Shown: positions 50,742 through 58,878 of the stretch, one piece after another
Numbering within the stretch: position 1 is the first letter of the stretch
Layout of the letters: each line of letters begins with the position of its first letter
Assembly: GCF_022385335.1 (NCBI RefSeq)
Contig: NZ_CP092431.1
Location: 5,208,001-5,272,000, forward strand
Reading direction: 5' to 3'
Source: Streptomyces deccanensis
GTDB lineage: Bacteria > Actinomycetota > Actinomycetes > Streptomycetales > Streptomycetaceae
Length of the DNA: 64,000 nucleotides
Program-made: the position numbers and the translations under genes
The notes under the pieces: model-generated
What the model was told of the DNA's origin: nothing
The model's input: the letters and a program-made list of their open reading frames with translations, nothing else
Database searches by the model: none

Positions 50742-52672
50742 ACATCCGTAGGAACACGTGGAGCACGTGGAGCACGTGGAGCACGTGGAGCGCAGGGAAC
50801 GCCCGCAACGGGACGAACGCGAGGAACTCGTGGACCGCCTGGCGCAGAAGGGCACGCGGGCTGCGTACGAAGTCCGCGGGCGCCCTCGCCTCCGTCGTCC
50901 TCGCGGCCGCCGCGCTGGCCGGGTGCTCCGCCGGGAGCGACTCCGGCTCGGCGTCGTCCGACTCCTCGACGAGCGCGAGCGCGGCGGCCGCCGTGGACGG
51001 CACCCGGAACGCGGCGGCCGTCCTCGCCGACAACGAGGAGACGCACGCCGAGGACGGCGACACCGCGTACGGGGAGGCGGACGAGGCGGCGGCTGTCGCC
51101 ATCGAACTGAAGGGCGACTCGGCCTCCGCCGACGGCAAGGGCGTGGACGTCGACGGGTCCACCGTCACCATCACCGCCGCCGGGACCTATGTGCTGAGCG
51201 GATCCCTCGACGACGGGCAGATCGTCGTCACCGCCCCCGAGGCGACCGTGAAGCTGGTCCTCGACGGCGTCGACATCTCCAGCTCCTCCGGGGCGGCCAT
51301 CGCCGCGACCGAGGCCGAACGGCTGGTCGTCGTCCTCGCGGACGGCAGCGAGAACAAGCTGAGCGACACCGACTCCTACGCCGACGACGCCGAGGCGAAC
51401 GCCGCCCTGTACAGCGCGGGCGACCTGACGATCGGCGGCGACGGCTCGCTGACCGTGCGGGGGAACGGCAACGACGCCATCGCCGGCAAGGACGGTCTGG
51501 TCGTCGAGGGCGGGAACATCACCGTCGAGGCCGCCGACGACGGCATCCGGGGCAAGGACTACCTGGTGGTGAACGGCGGCACGGTCACCGTGACGGCGAA
51601 GGGCGACGGGCTGAAGTCCGACAACGCGGACGAGGAGGACGCCGGTTACCTCGTCGTCGACGGCGGCACGGTCACCGTCACCGCGAACGGTGACGCCGTG
51701 GACGCCGCGACCGACCTCGTCGTCACCGGCGGCGAGCTGACGGTGAAGGCCGACGCCTCCGACGACACCTCGGCGCACGGTCTGAAGTCGGGGGTGATCA
51801 CCGTGCTGGAGGGCGGCACGGTCGACGTGGACGCCTCCGCCGACGCGCTGCACGGCGACGCGGCCGTCCACCTCAACGGCGCCGAGGTCACCCTCGCGGC
51901 CGGCGACGACGGCGTCCACGCCGAGGGCGACCTGGTCATCAGCGGGGGCACCCTGGACATCACCGGCTCCAACGAGGGCCTGGAGGGCAAGGACATCCTG
52001 GTCAGGGGCGGCACGTCGAACGTCACGTCCGACGACGACGGGGTCAACGCGTCGGGCAGCGAGGCGACGTCCGAGGAGGACGCGGACGCGCGGGGCGGCC
52101 GGGGCGGTGGCATGGAGGTCGGCGACTACACCGCCAAGGTCACCGGCGGCACGCTCGTCCTCGACTCCCAGGGCGACGGCTTCGACTCCAACGGCACCGC
52201 CGAGATCACGGGCGGCACGATCGTCGTCAACGGCCCCGAGACGGGCGGCAACGGGGCGCTCGACGTCAACGGCAGCTTCACCGTCAGCGGCGGCACGCTG
52301 CTCGCGGCCGGCAGCGCGGGCATGGTCGTCGCGCCGGACGAGGAGTCGGACCAGGGCTGGCTGTCGGCGACCCTGGACGCGTCGGTCGAGGCGGGCACCA
52401 CCCTGCACGTCGTCGACGCGGACGGCGAGGTCGTGGCGTCGTACGTCACCTCGAAGACCATCCAGAACGTCGTGTACTCGGGCGCCGGGATCGAGAGCGG
52501 CGAGGAGTACACCGTGTACGCCGGCGGCTCCACCTCCGGCTCGGACACCGGTGGCCTGGCCGGCTCCGGCGCGCTCGGCTCGGCGGAGAAGATCGCCACG
52601 GTCACCGCGGGTGAGGCCCCGGAGGGCGGCTTCGGGGGCGGTCCGGGCGGGGGCGGCGACCGAGGACAGTAG
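50738..52672 (+). CDS. Lipoprotein with repetitive carbohydrate-binding/cadherin-like beta domain
   Basis: 644 residues. A hydrophobic stretch ending in the lipobox LAGC (Cys63) makes it a lipoprotein. It is preceded by an unusual 45-residue N-terminal region with WST repeats. After a Ser/Ala/Asp-rich linker the body is a right-handed beta-solenoid-like array of short repeats (GLVVEGGNITVEAADDGIRG, LVVNGGTVTVTAKGDGLK and so on). This matches the carbohydrate-binding-domain (DUF4353) proteins often encoded with VTC/CotH genes. It is very acidic (many Asp) and may bind calcium or polymer. ATGA overlap with the VTC gene, with GGGAG six bases before the ATG. It lies outside the membrane and may be the acceptor or scaffold of the module. 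Confidence 0.82.
   Translation: MNIRRNTWSTWSTWSTWSAGNARNGTNARNSWTAWRRRARGLRTKSAGALASVVLAAAALAGCSAGSDSGSASSDSSTSASAAAAVDGTRNAAAVLADNEETHAEDGDTAYGEADEAAAVAIELKGDSASADGKGVDVDGSTVTITAAGTYVLSGSLDDGQIVVTAPEATVKLVLDGVDISSSSGAAIAATEAERLVVVLADGSENKLSDTDSYADDAEANAALYSAGDLTIGGDGSLTVRGNGNDAIAGKDGLVVEGGNITVEAADDGIRGKDYLVVNGGTVTVTAKGDGLKSDNADEEDAGYLVVDGGTVTVTANGDAVDAATDLVVTGGELTVKADASDDTSAHGLKSGVITVLEGGTVDVDASADALHGDAAVHLNGAEVTLAAGDDGVHAEGDLVISGGTLDITGSNEGLEGKDILVRGGTSNVTSDDDGVNASGSEATSEEDADARGGRGGGMEVGDYTAKVTGGTLVLDSQGDGFDSNGTAEITGGTIVVNGPETGGNGALDVNGSFTVSGGTLLAAGSAGMVVAPDEESDQGWLSATLDASVEAGTTLHVVDADGEVVASYVTSKTIQNVVYSGAGIESGEEYTVYAGGSTSGSDTGGLAGSGALGSAEKIATVTAGEAPEGGFGGGPGGGGDRGQ
50756..50791 (+). repeat. 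9-bp tandem repeats at the start of the lipoprotein gene
   Basis: Four perfect copies of ACGTGGAGC encode the repeated Trp-Ser-Thr in the N-terminal tail. Length variation by slippage would keep the frame. Confidence 0.9.
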
Positions 52673-52712
52673 CGGCACCGCCGGATGATCCGGTCGTCGG
52701 GACGGTGCCGCT
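52671..52712 (+). terminator. Terminator after the VTC operon
   Basis: AGCGGCACCG (52671-52680) pairs with CGGTGCCGCT (52703-52712); the loop contains a second small palindrome CCGGATGATCCGG. It separates the operon from the convergent CAP gene. Confidence 0.75.
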
Positions 52713-52726
52713 CCCGTGCTCGGTGA

Positions 52727-53581
52727 CTACGCGGGTGTCCCGAAGTTCTGGGTCCAGTAGTTGCCCGGCTGGGCCAGGCCGATGCCGATCTCCTTGAAAC
52801 CGCAGTTGAGGATGTTCGCCTTGTGGCCGGGGCTGTTCATCCAGCCGTCCATGACGCTCTCGGCGGTGCCGTACCCGGCGGCGACGTTCTCGCCCGCCGA
52901 ACGGAACGCGTACCCGACACGGCGGAGCCGCTCACTCATGTCCGAGCCGTCGGAGCCGGTGTGGGACATGTTCCGGTGGTCGGCCATGTCCTGGCTGTGG
53001 TCCTGGGCGGCCTTGGTCAGCTTGGCGTCCACGGTCACCGGCGAGCAACCGGCCTTCTGGCGTTCGGCGTTGACCAGGCTCAGCACCTGAGCGGTGGGAC
53101 CGGAGGCCGCGGTGCCGGCGGAGGTCGCGGGAGCGCGTTCGGCCTGGGTGGCCTTCGGGGCGCTCGGCGGCGGTGTGGTCCTGGCCGGGGTGTCGGCGGC
53201 CTCGGGGGTGGACTTGGGCTTCGGCTTGGCGGACTTGGAGGGCGACGCGCTCGCCTTGGCCTTGGAACGCGACGGACTCGGGGAGCTCTCCGGAGTGTCC
53301 GGGGCGCTCTCGACGGAGGGCGTCGCGGACGCGGAGGGTGTGCGCGACGGCGTGGCCGGAGCCGGCTCCCGCTTCTCCCCTCCCCACCAGGAGGAGGCCA
53401 CGTTGCCCCAGTCGCCCAGCCCGACCCCGCCGGCCCACGCGGCCGTGGGGATGCCCACGGCGCCCACGGCCACCACGAACGCGGTGGCGACGGCTATCTT
53501 CCGGCGCGTCGTCCTGGGCTGCCGCGCCGCCGACCGTTTCGTCCTACGGCGGTGACTGTTCGTTCGTCTCGTGCGTGTCAT
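52727..53581 (-). CDS. Secreted CAP-domain (SCP/PR-1) protein 2
   Basis: 284 residues. A strongly basic N region (RRTKRSAARQPRTTRRK) precedes a hydrophobic core (AVATAFVVAVGAVGIPTAAWAG), forming a long signal peptide. A Pro/Ser/Lys/Thr linker of about 100 residues follows. The CAP domain begins at about residue 165 (VLSLVNAERQKAGCSPV, MSHTG, GENVAAGYGTAESVMDGWMNS, HKANILN), the YkwD-type subgroup. The ATG at 53581 follows GAGG by six bases. It faces the VTC operon from downstream, so two CAP genes bracket it. Confidence 0.87.
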   Translation of the reverse strand: MTRTRRTNSHRRRTKRSAARQPRTTRRKIAVATAFVVAVGAVGIPTAAWAGGVGLGDWGNVASSWWGGEKREPAPATPSRTPSASATPSVESAPDTPESSPSPSRSKAKASASPSKSAKPKPKSTPEAADTPARTTPPPSAPKATQAERAPATSAGTAASGPTAQVLSLVNAERQKAGCSPVTVDAKLTKAAQDHSQDMADHRNMSHTGSDGSDMSERLRRVGYAFRSAGENVAAGYGTAESVMDGWMNSPGHKANILNCGFKEIGIGLAQPGNYWTQNFGTPA

Positions 53582-54065
53582 ACGTGGCCTCACTGAATGG
53601 TCCGACTTCGACGCAATCGACCCCTTGGCAGGCCGTGGCCCTGGTGAGCCCGGTCATTATGGGGACCCCTCGCCGCACCGGGCAACGAACACGTGTGCTG
53701 GCCCCGAAGCGCTCCGACGAGACCTCCCGAGGGGGTCGGGGCGCACGCGCCCGGCGGATCGCCGCGTGCCCCCGAGTGCCCGAACCCGCCCTGGGAGCAG
53801 GCAGAAAGCCGTTGCGCCGACGGCGTCGGAGCGGGAGTCGTCGCTCCGGACGATCAGTTGGATTCGCCGTCTGTGCGGCAAATGCCGGATGAGGCTTCGA
53901 GCGGCGCCATTTGTCGCTTTGCTGAAACGGATTGATCGGTTCCAACGTGTGCGATTCGGTCGTGACGCATGTCACCCCGATTCGAGGTGTGTGCGTGAGG
54001 GGCGCAGACTGGATGGAGAAGCGGAGATCGCACAGACCCCGCGGTGATCCGGTCGTGGAGGAATC

Positions 54066-54419
54066 ATGACGGCAGTCACGCGGACGGAAGCCCCCGTGGT
54101 GATCGAGGGCGACGGTCTTGAGGTACGCCTCCAGGAGCTCGGCGGTGGTATGTCCGTCGCCTTCATCAAGCTCCCCCAGGGCACGGACATGGCCCCGGCG
54201 CTCAAGGGCCTCCCCGACGACTTGTGCCAGTGCCCCCACTGGGGCCAAGTCGTCAGCGGTCGGCTGAGGATGCGCACCAAGGAGGGCGAGGACCACTACG
54301 AGGCGGGGCAGGCCTACTACTGGTCCCCCGGCCACGCACCCGAAGCCCTGGAGGACGTCGAGCTCGTCGAGTTCTCTCCGACGAAGGAGTTCCAGGAGGT
54401 GATGGACCACATCCAGTAG
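54066..54419 (+). CDS. Cupin-fold protein
   Basis: 117 residues, a single small cupin barrel. CQCPHWGQVVSGRLRMR and EGEDHYEAGQAYYWSPGHAPEAL correspond to the two cupin motifs, with possible metal ligands His and Glu. No enzyme can be named. GGAGG four bases before the ATG. It is a single gene. The 484-base gap upstream (53582-54065) is relatively AT-rich near 53880-53980 and probably holds the promoter, but no other gene or element there is supportable. Confidence 0.75.
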   Translation: MTAVTRTEAPVVIEGDGLEVRLQELGGGMSVAFIKLPQGTDMAPALKGLPDDLCQCPHWGQVVSGRLRMRTKEGEDHYEAGQAYYWSPGHAPEALEDVELVEFSPTKEFQEVMDHIQ

Positions 54420-54587
54420 CCCACGATTCGCCCGTGTGTACGCGGCCAACGGCGTAACGGTGTTGGGCTGATCCGTTAATCATGCCGCTGGGGCCTCAAG
54501 GCGCTGCCTCCTCGGTCCGATGCCGTCCAGGGAAGCCTCGACTCGCTTCCGGACATCGTCGAACTGAATTGGATCAAGGAGCAGTGC

Positions 54588-55376
54588 ATGAGTTCTGAAC
54601 CCAGGAGACGGGCCCGGTTGGGCCCGTTCCCGGTGCGTGGTGCCCGGCTGGCCGGCAGCACCCTCGCCCTCGCCACCTTCGCCCTCCTCGTCACCGGCGC
54701 CGCGAACCCCGCCGCCGCGACGCCGCGTGCCGCCGGCACGGAGGCGGGCACCGCCTCGCTCACGGGCGCGCCGGCGGGTGACCCCTGCCGCAAGCCGAAG
54801 CCGAAGCCGCACCCCAAGGCCGAGGTCGGGGCCGAGACGGGCAGTGCCGGCCACCTCGACAAGTGCAAGGTCGGCCCGACGGGTCCGACGGGGCCGGCGG
54901 GTCCGGCCGGGCCCACCGGACCGACCGGACCGAAGGGCGACCCTGGTGTGCAGGGACCTCGGGGTGAGACCGGACCTCGGGGTGAGACGGGACCTCGGGG
55001 TGATACAGGGCCTCAGGGTGACCCCGGGCCGTGCTCCGACATCGACAGCTACCTCCCCTCGAACTCGGAGGAGTTCACCGCCGTGCTCACCGGCGGGCGG
55101 GCGTACGTGGGGCAGCGGTCGGTCAACCCGTTGCCGCCGGGTGCCTACGTGTGGGAAGACCTCACGGACAACGACCTGCCCCCTGGTGTGGCCGTCAATT
55201 TCCCCGCGACCGCCTGCGCCATCTCCATCTCGTCCCAGGGCAACGACACCTGGGTCAAGGTGGTGACCACGGCGGGCGCCATCTGGGAGACGCACGGCGA
55301 CACGAATGGCAACGCCTTCGTGTGGGACGAGGGCTGGAGCCCTCTGGCAGCGCTGCCGCTCCCGCCGAACCCGTAA
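54588..55376 (+). CDS. Secreted collagen-like protein
   Basis: 262 residues. A signal peptide (basic start, core [15 protein letters not shown], cut near AAA-T) leads to a Lys/Pro-rich linker. A collagen Gly-X-Y tract of 18 triplets runs from residue 96 to 149 ([12 protein letters not shown] and so on, ending GPC). Cys93 and Cys149 bracket the helix and could lock a trimer. A C-terminal beta-rich globular domain of about 110 residues (150-262) follows. AAGGAG lies six bases before the ATG. Bacterial collagens trimerise outside the cell and mediate adhesion or hyphal aggregation. The adjacent secreted pectate lyase suggests a plant-associated or surface role (inference). Confidence 0.87.
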   Translation: MSSEPRRRARLGPFPVRGARLAGSTLALATFALLVTGAANPAAATPRAAGTEAGTASLTGAPAGDPCRKPKPKPHPKAEVGAETGSAGHLDKCKVGPTGPTGPAGPAGPTGPTGPKGDPGVQGPRGETGPRGETGPRGDTGPQGDPGPCSDIDSYLPSNSEEFTAVLTGGRAYVGQRSVNPLPPGAYVWEDLTDNDLPPGVAVNFPATACAISISSQGNDTWVKVVTTAGAIWETHGDTNGNAFVWDEGWSPLAALPLPPNP

Positions 55377-55506
55377 AGCCTCAGGCACCCCAGGGGCCCC
55401 GTCCCTGAACGGCGGCCGTCGCTCGCACAGGGCGGCCGCCAACTCCTGTCAAGATTCCTGGAATCGGGGCGGCAACCTTTCAAAACCCTGCGACCACACA
55501 TGAGTC

Positions 55507-55570
55507 GGAACCCCCTTCACGAGGGTTCCACACGAACCACGTGTTCTCCCGAACCACGTACGTTACGTAA
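55507..55570. promoter_or_regulatory. Repeat-rich leader/promoter region of the pectate lyase gene
   Basis: GGAACCC (55507-55513) and GGGTTCC (55523-55529) form an inverted repeat. CGAACCACGT occurs twice (55533-55542 and 55550-55559, period 17). A TTACGTAA palindrome lies at 55563-55570, just before the ribosome site. The density of repeats suggests an operator or leader structure. Confidence 0.45.
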
Positions 55571-55580
55571 GGACTCATCC

Positions 55581-56933
55581 GTGGCCTCTGCCTCCCCGCG
55601 CCCGTCCCACCGCCGGTCCCTCCGCAAGCGGCGCACCCTCGTGGTCTCCGCCGCAGCCGTGGCCGCCGCGGTCGGCGCCGGCGTCCTCGTGATGAACGCC
55701 AACGCCAGCCCCACCGACCTGTACCACCAGGTGCTGCCCGCCAAGGACGGCTGGGCGGCGTCCGGCTCCGGCACGACCGGCGGCGCGAAGGCCGACGCGG
55801 CGCACACCTTCACGGTGTCGACGCGGGCGCAACTGGTGAAGGCGCTCGGCTCCGCCACCGACACCACGCCCCGCATCATCAAGATCAAGGGCACGATCGA
55901 CGCCAACACCAACGACTCCGGCAAGAAGCTGACCTGCGCGGACTACGCCGCCGGCACCGGCTACTCGCTCTCCGCGTACCTCAAGGCGTTCGACCCCGCG
56001 AAGTACGGCAAGAAGGTCCCGTCGGGCACCCAGGAGACCGCCCGCAAGGCCGCTCAGGACAAGCAGAAGAAGAACATCGTCCTCCGGGTGCCGTCCAACA
56101 CCACCATCGTGGGCGTCCCCGGCACCAAGGCCGGCATCCTCGGCGGCAGCGTCCTGGTCCAGAACGTCAAGAACGTCATCATCCGCAACCTGACCTTCGC
56201 GGACACCCAGGACTGCTTCCCGCAGTGGGACCCGACCGACGGCTCGGCCGGCGAGTGGAACTCCAACTACGACTCCGTCACGCTGCGCGGCGCGACCAAC
56301 GTCTGGGCGGACCACAACACGTTCACCGACGCGCCGACCTTCGACAAGACCGAGGCGACCCACTTCGGCCGCAAGTACCAGGTGCACGACGGCGCGTTGG
56401 ACATCACCAACGGCTCCGACCTGGTGACCGTCGAGCGCAACCAGTTCCTCAACCACGACAAGACGATGCTGATCGGCTCCAGCGACACCGACAGCACGGG
56501 CAAGCTGCGCGTGACGATCCACCACAACCTGTGGAAGGGCATCGTGCAGCGGGCGCCCCTGGCCCGCATCGGCCAGATCCACCTCTACAACAACGTGTAC
56601 GACACCGCCACGGTCAACGGCTACGCGCCCAAGTACAGCATCGACTCGCGCGCCAAGGCCCAGGTCGTCGCCGAGCGCAACGTCTGGAAGATTCCCGCCG
56701 ACGCGAAGGTCGCCAAGCTGCTGAGCGGCGACGGCACGGGTTCGCTCGCGGGCACCGGCAACATCGTCAACGGCAAGGCCACGGACATCGTCGCCGCGTA
56801 CAACGCCGCGAGCTCCAAGAAGCTGAAGACGACGGTCAACTGGACCCCGGCCCTCACCGCCGGCCTCCAGACCACGGTCACCAACCTGCTGACCGACCTG
56901 ACCGGCACGACGGGCGCGGGCACGCTCTCCTGA
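55581..56933 (+). CDS. Secreted pectate lyase (polysaccharide lyase family 1)
   Basis: 450 residues. The signal peptide has a basic N region (HRRSLRKRRT) and a hydrophobic core (LVVSAAAVAAAVGAGVLV). The parallel beta-helix shows family signatures: NLTFADTQDCFPQWDPTDG, DHNTFTDAP, HDGALDITNGSDLVTVERN and QRAPLARIGQIHLYNNVYD. The Arg in the last motif is in the position of the catalytic base, and the Asp residues should bind calcium. It cleaves polygalacturonate by beta-elimination. The GTG at 55581 follows AAGGA by seven bases; an ATG at 55500 would add an out-of-family leader. Confidence 0.9.
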   Translation: MASASPRPSHRRSLRKRRTLVVSAAAVAAAVGAGVLVMNANASPTDLYHQVLPAKDGWAASGSGTTGGAKADAAHTFTVSTRAQLVKALGSATDTTPRIIKIKGTIDANTNDSGKKLTCADYAAGTGYSLSAYLKAFDPAKYGKKVPSGTQETARKAAQDKQKKNIVLRVPSNTTIVGVPGTKAGILGGSVLVQNVKNVIIRNLTFADTQDCFPQWDPTDGSAGEWNSNYDSVTLRGATNVWADHNTFTDAPTFDKTEATHFGRKYQVHDGALDITNGSDLVTVERNQFLNHDKTMLIGSSDTDSTGKLRVTIHHNLWKGIVQRAPLARIGQIHLYNNVYDTATVNGYAPKYSIDSRAKAQVVAERNVWKIPADAKVAKLLSGDGTGSLAGTGNIVNGKATDIVAAYNAASSKKLKTTVNWTPALTAGLQTTVTNLLTDLTGTTGAGTLS

Positions 56934-56953
56934 CAGCCCCCTGTACGTGACGC

Positions 56954-56984
56954 CGCCCGGCCGTCCTTCTCCGACGGCCGGGCG
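56954..56984 (+). terminator. Terminator after the pectate lyase gene
   Basis: CGCCCGGCCGTC (56954-56965) pairs perfectly with GACGGCCGGGCG (56973-56984) around a seven-base loop, 20 bases after the stop. Confidence 0.85.
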
Positions 56985-57052
56985 ACGTCACCGTGCCCGC
57001 GGCACGGGGGTCCGCGGGCACGCCTCACGCAGGGGCCGGCCGACCGGGTCGT

Positions 57053-57406
57053 TCACAGGCCGCGATGAAGCCCGTCGGCCGAGCCTCCGGGTCTCAGAAC
57101 CCCATGCTGCGGTACGGCCGGGAGAGCGCGGCGCAGGTAGCCGTGGGTCTCCAGTTCGCGCAGGGCGGCGGCGATACGGGCCGGGCTCTCCGGGAAGCGG
57201 TCGGTGAGCGTCCTGATGTCGACGCGGGCGCCGGTGGGGAGCGACTGGATGTGACCGGCGAGCCCGATGGCCGGCGCGGACAGCTGCGGGTGCTGGGCGA
57301 GGTGGTTGCCGACCACCGTGAAGCGGGTGGAGTGGCGGGAGTTGTCATGGATGACGCCACCCGCGTGGACGTTCCGGCGGGGGTGGTTTTTGCCCGTGGG
57401 ACGGGT
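57053..57406 (-). pseudogene. Remnant of a helix-turn-helix protein gene
   Basis: The minus strand encodes RFTVVGNHLAQHPQL, then AIGLAGHIQSLPTGA, RVDIRTLTDRFPESPARIAA and ALRELETHGYLRR. This is the winged-helix region of a common Streptomyces HTH family normally several times longer. Conservation stops abruptly after GYLRR and a stop follows about 26 codons later. No good start codon precedes the conserved part: upstream the frame ends at a TAG, and an ATG in the vicinity is in another frame. It is most likely a decayed fragment. The region 57407-57827 beyond it holds no gene, only a 7-bp inverted repeat at 57573-57588. Confidence 0.6.
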
Positions 57407-57572
57407 CAGCTCCTACTACCTCGGTGGTCAGGCCCTCGCAGTGGGATTGCCGTCCCGGCGGGGGCCGTCGCATGTCTGCGGTGGTGCGGCTGCCGCGGTG
57501 GTGCGGTGAATGCGGTGCCGCGCTGAGCGTAGAGCAGGCAACCCGTCCCGAAGCCAGTCGAGTTGGTGATGT

Positions 57573-57588
57573 TCACTCGCCCGAGTGA
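57573..57588. repeat. Short inverted repeat in a non-coding gap
   Basis: TCACTCG (57573-57579) and CGAGTGA (57582-57588) are separated by two bases. It lies in the 420-base gap beside the HTH remnant, and could be the old operator of that gene's family. Weak evidence. Confidence 0.4.
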
Positions 57589-57827
57589 GCGTGCGCCGTG
57601 GGCGGGAGGGGTGGGGCTTGGTGAGGTCTCTTTCCCCCTCGAGTTTCTTTGGGAGAGCGCCCAGAGCACCGGAGTTCGTATTTCTGAGCGCCGGCGGGAG
57701 ACCGGTCTTCCGAGCTGCCACGGCGGTGCAGGTGCGGTACAGCGGACTCGTCCAGGCGGCAGCGCGCACGGCCGGTAGTCCGGGCCCCGTAGGGATCCCC
57801 TGTGCAGGGACATCTGACTACCGCCGA

Positions 57828-58427
57828 CTACTGACCGTTTTCGGCCCGGCGCAGGATGTCGCGTTCCCGGCCGGTCTGGGTGTCGAGAGAGTCCTCGTGG
57901 TCGATGACGATGGTGTCGTCGGCATCCTGGGCCCGAAGTTGTGCCCCGTAGGCGTCGGTCGCCCTCACCAGAAGAGCGTCCTGGTGTTCCGCGGGCCAGC
58001 TCTGGAGCAGATAGGACTCCACGGCCTCGTCCACGACTGCCTGGTCGACAGCCGTGTCCCTGCCACGCGCGTGGACGCGCAGTCGGTACGGACCCGGCCC
58101 CTGGAATGCCAGCGAGGGCAGGTCCACGGGGTCATCCATGGGAGGAGCCACGAATGCTTCCCCGGAAGGGGAGCGCCATGAGATCTCGGCGATCTCTTCC
58201 CAGTCGGCGGCGGGCTCGGGCTTCTGGGCATGAAGCTCGACCGTCACCCGGACGTCGCCGGTGTGGATCCCGGTCGACACCTCGATGGCGCCGTCGGTGG
58301 CGGCCACGAGCCCGTTGTGGGACATGTCGAGGTCGTCGGCCACAGGCCCTTCCGGATCAGTGATCTGAAAGAGGTGATACTCGGTGTGCACCAGAGCTGT
58401 TCGGGCACCCCGCACAAGCCGCTCCAC
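57828..58427 (-). CDS. Conserved-looking protein of unknown function
   Basis: 199 residues, acidic, with no signal peptide or membrane segment. Beta-rich pattern with ALVHTEYHLFQITDPEG, GDVRVTVELHAQ, PSLAFQGPGPYRLRVHARGRD and an acidic end. Codon usage is normal for this genome. I do not recognise the family. The PYRLRVHARGRD element recalls immunity-like or beta-sandwich proteins common in Streptomyces, but no call is justified. It begins 28 bases after the PH-domain gene on the same strand, so the two may form an operon. Confidence 0.65.
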   Translation of the reverse strand: MERLVRGARTALVHTEYHLFQITDPEGPVADDLDMSHNGLVAATDGAIEVSTGIHTGDVRVTVELHAQKPEPAADWEEIAEISWRSPSGEAFVAPPMDDPVDLPSLAFQGPGPYRLRVHARGRDTAVDQAVVDEAVESYLLQSWPAEHQDALLVRATDAYGAQLRAQDADDTIVIDHEDSLDTQTGRERDILRRAENGQ

Positions 58428-58454
58428 CTGTCCCGCTCACTCCTCCCGGTGGTC

Positions 58455-58820
58455 CTACCGGGCCACGAACTGGGTGAGGATCGCCTGGACCTCGTAGATG
58501 TCCACGCCCTTGGTGAAGGTTTTTTCGATGGGTTCGTGGGTGCCGGAGAGCCAGATCTTCAGTTCGGCGTCGAGGTCGAAGTGGCCCGCCGTCTCGACCG
58601 CGAAGTGCGTGATGCTGCGGTACGGGACGGAGTGGTACTCGACCTTCTTGCCGGTGAGCCCCTGCTTGTCGATCAGGATCAGCCGGCGGTCGGTGAACAG
58701 GATGGTGTCGCGGATCAGCAGGAACGCGGCGTGGACCTGCTCCCCGTGACCCAGCAGACGTCCGTAGTCCTGCTGGGCCTTGCCGGGATTGACGGTGTGC
58801 GCGTTTCCGAACAGTGCCAT
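58455..58820 (-). CDS. Bacterial PH-domain protein
   Basis: 121 residues. The pattern AAFLLIRDTILFTDRRLILID, followed by KVEYHSVPYRSITHFAVETAG and LDAELKIWLSG, is the bacterial pleckstrin-homology fold (bPH_1/YvbH-like), here almost the whole protein. Bacterial PH domains oligomerise into rings; ligands are unknown. The ATG at 58820 has no Shine-Dalgarno and is preceded by a TGTGTGTG run, so the message may be leaderless or weakly translated. It lies downstream of metG on the same strand. Confidence 0.8.
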   Translation of the reverse strand: MALFGNAHTVNPGKAQQDYGRLLGHGEQVHAAFLLIRDTILFTDRRLILIDKQGLTGKKVEYHSVPYRSITHFAVETAGHFDLDAELKIWLSGTHEPIEKTFTKGVDIYEVQAILTQFVAR

Positions 58821-58878
58821 GCACACACAGACGCACACCCGGACATACGGGTTGCTTCCTCGCGGGGCGGCTTGGCGG

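Noticed and set aside
53571..54047. A 158-codon plus-strand frame in the gap before the cupin gene
   Set aside because: Arg/Pro-rich composition, no ribosome site, overlap with the CAP gene start and no recognisable motif.
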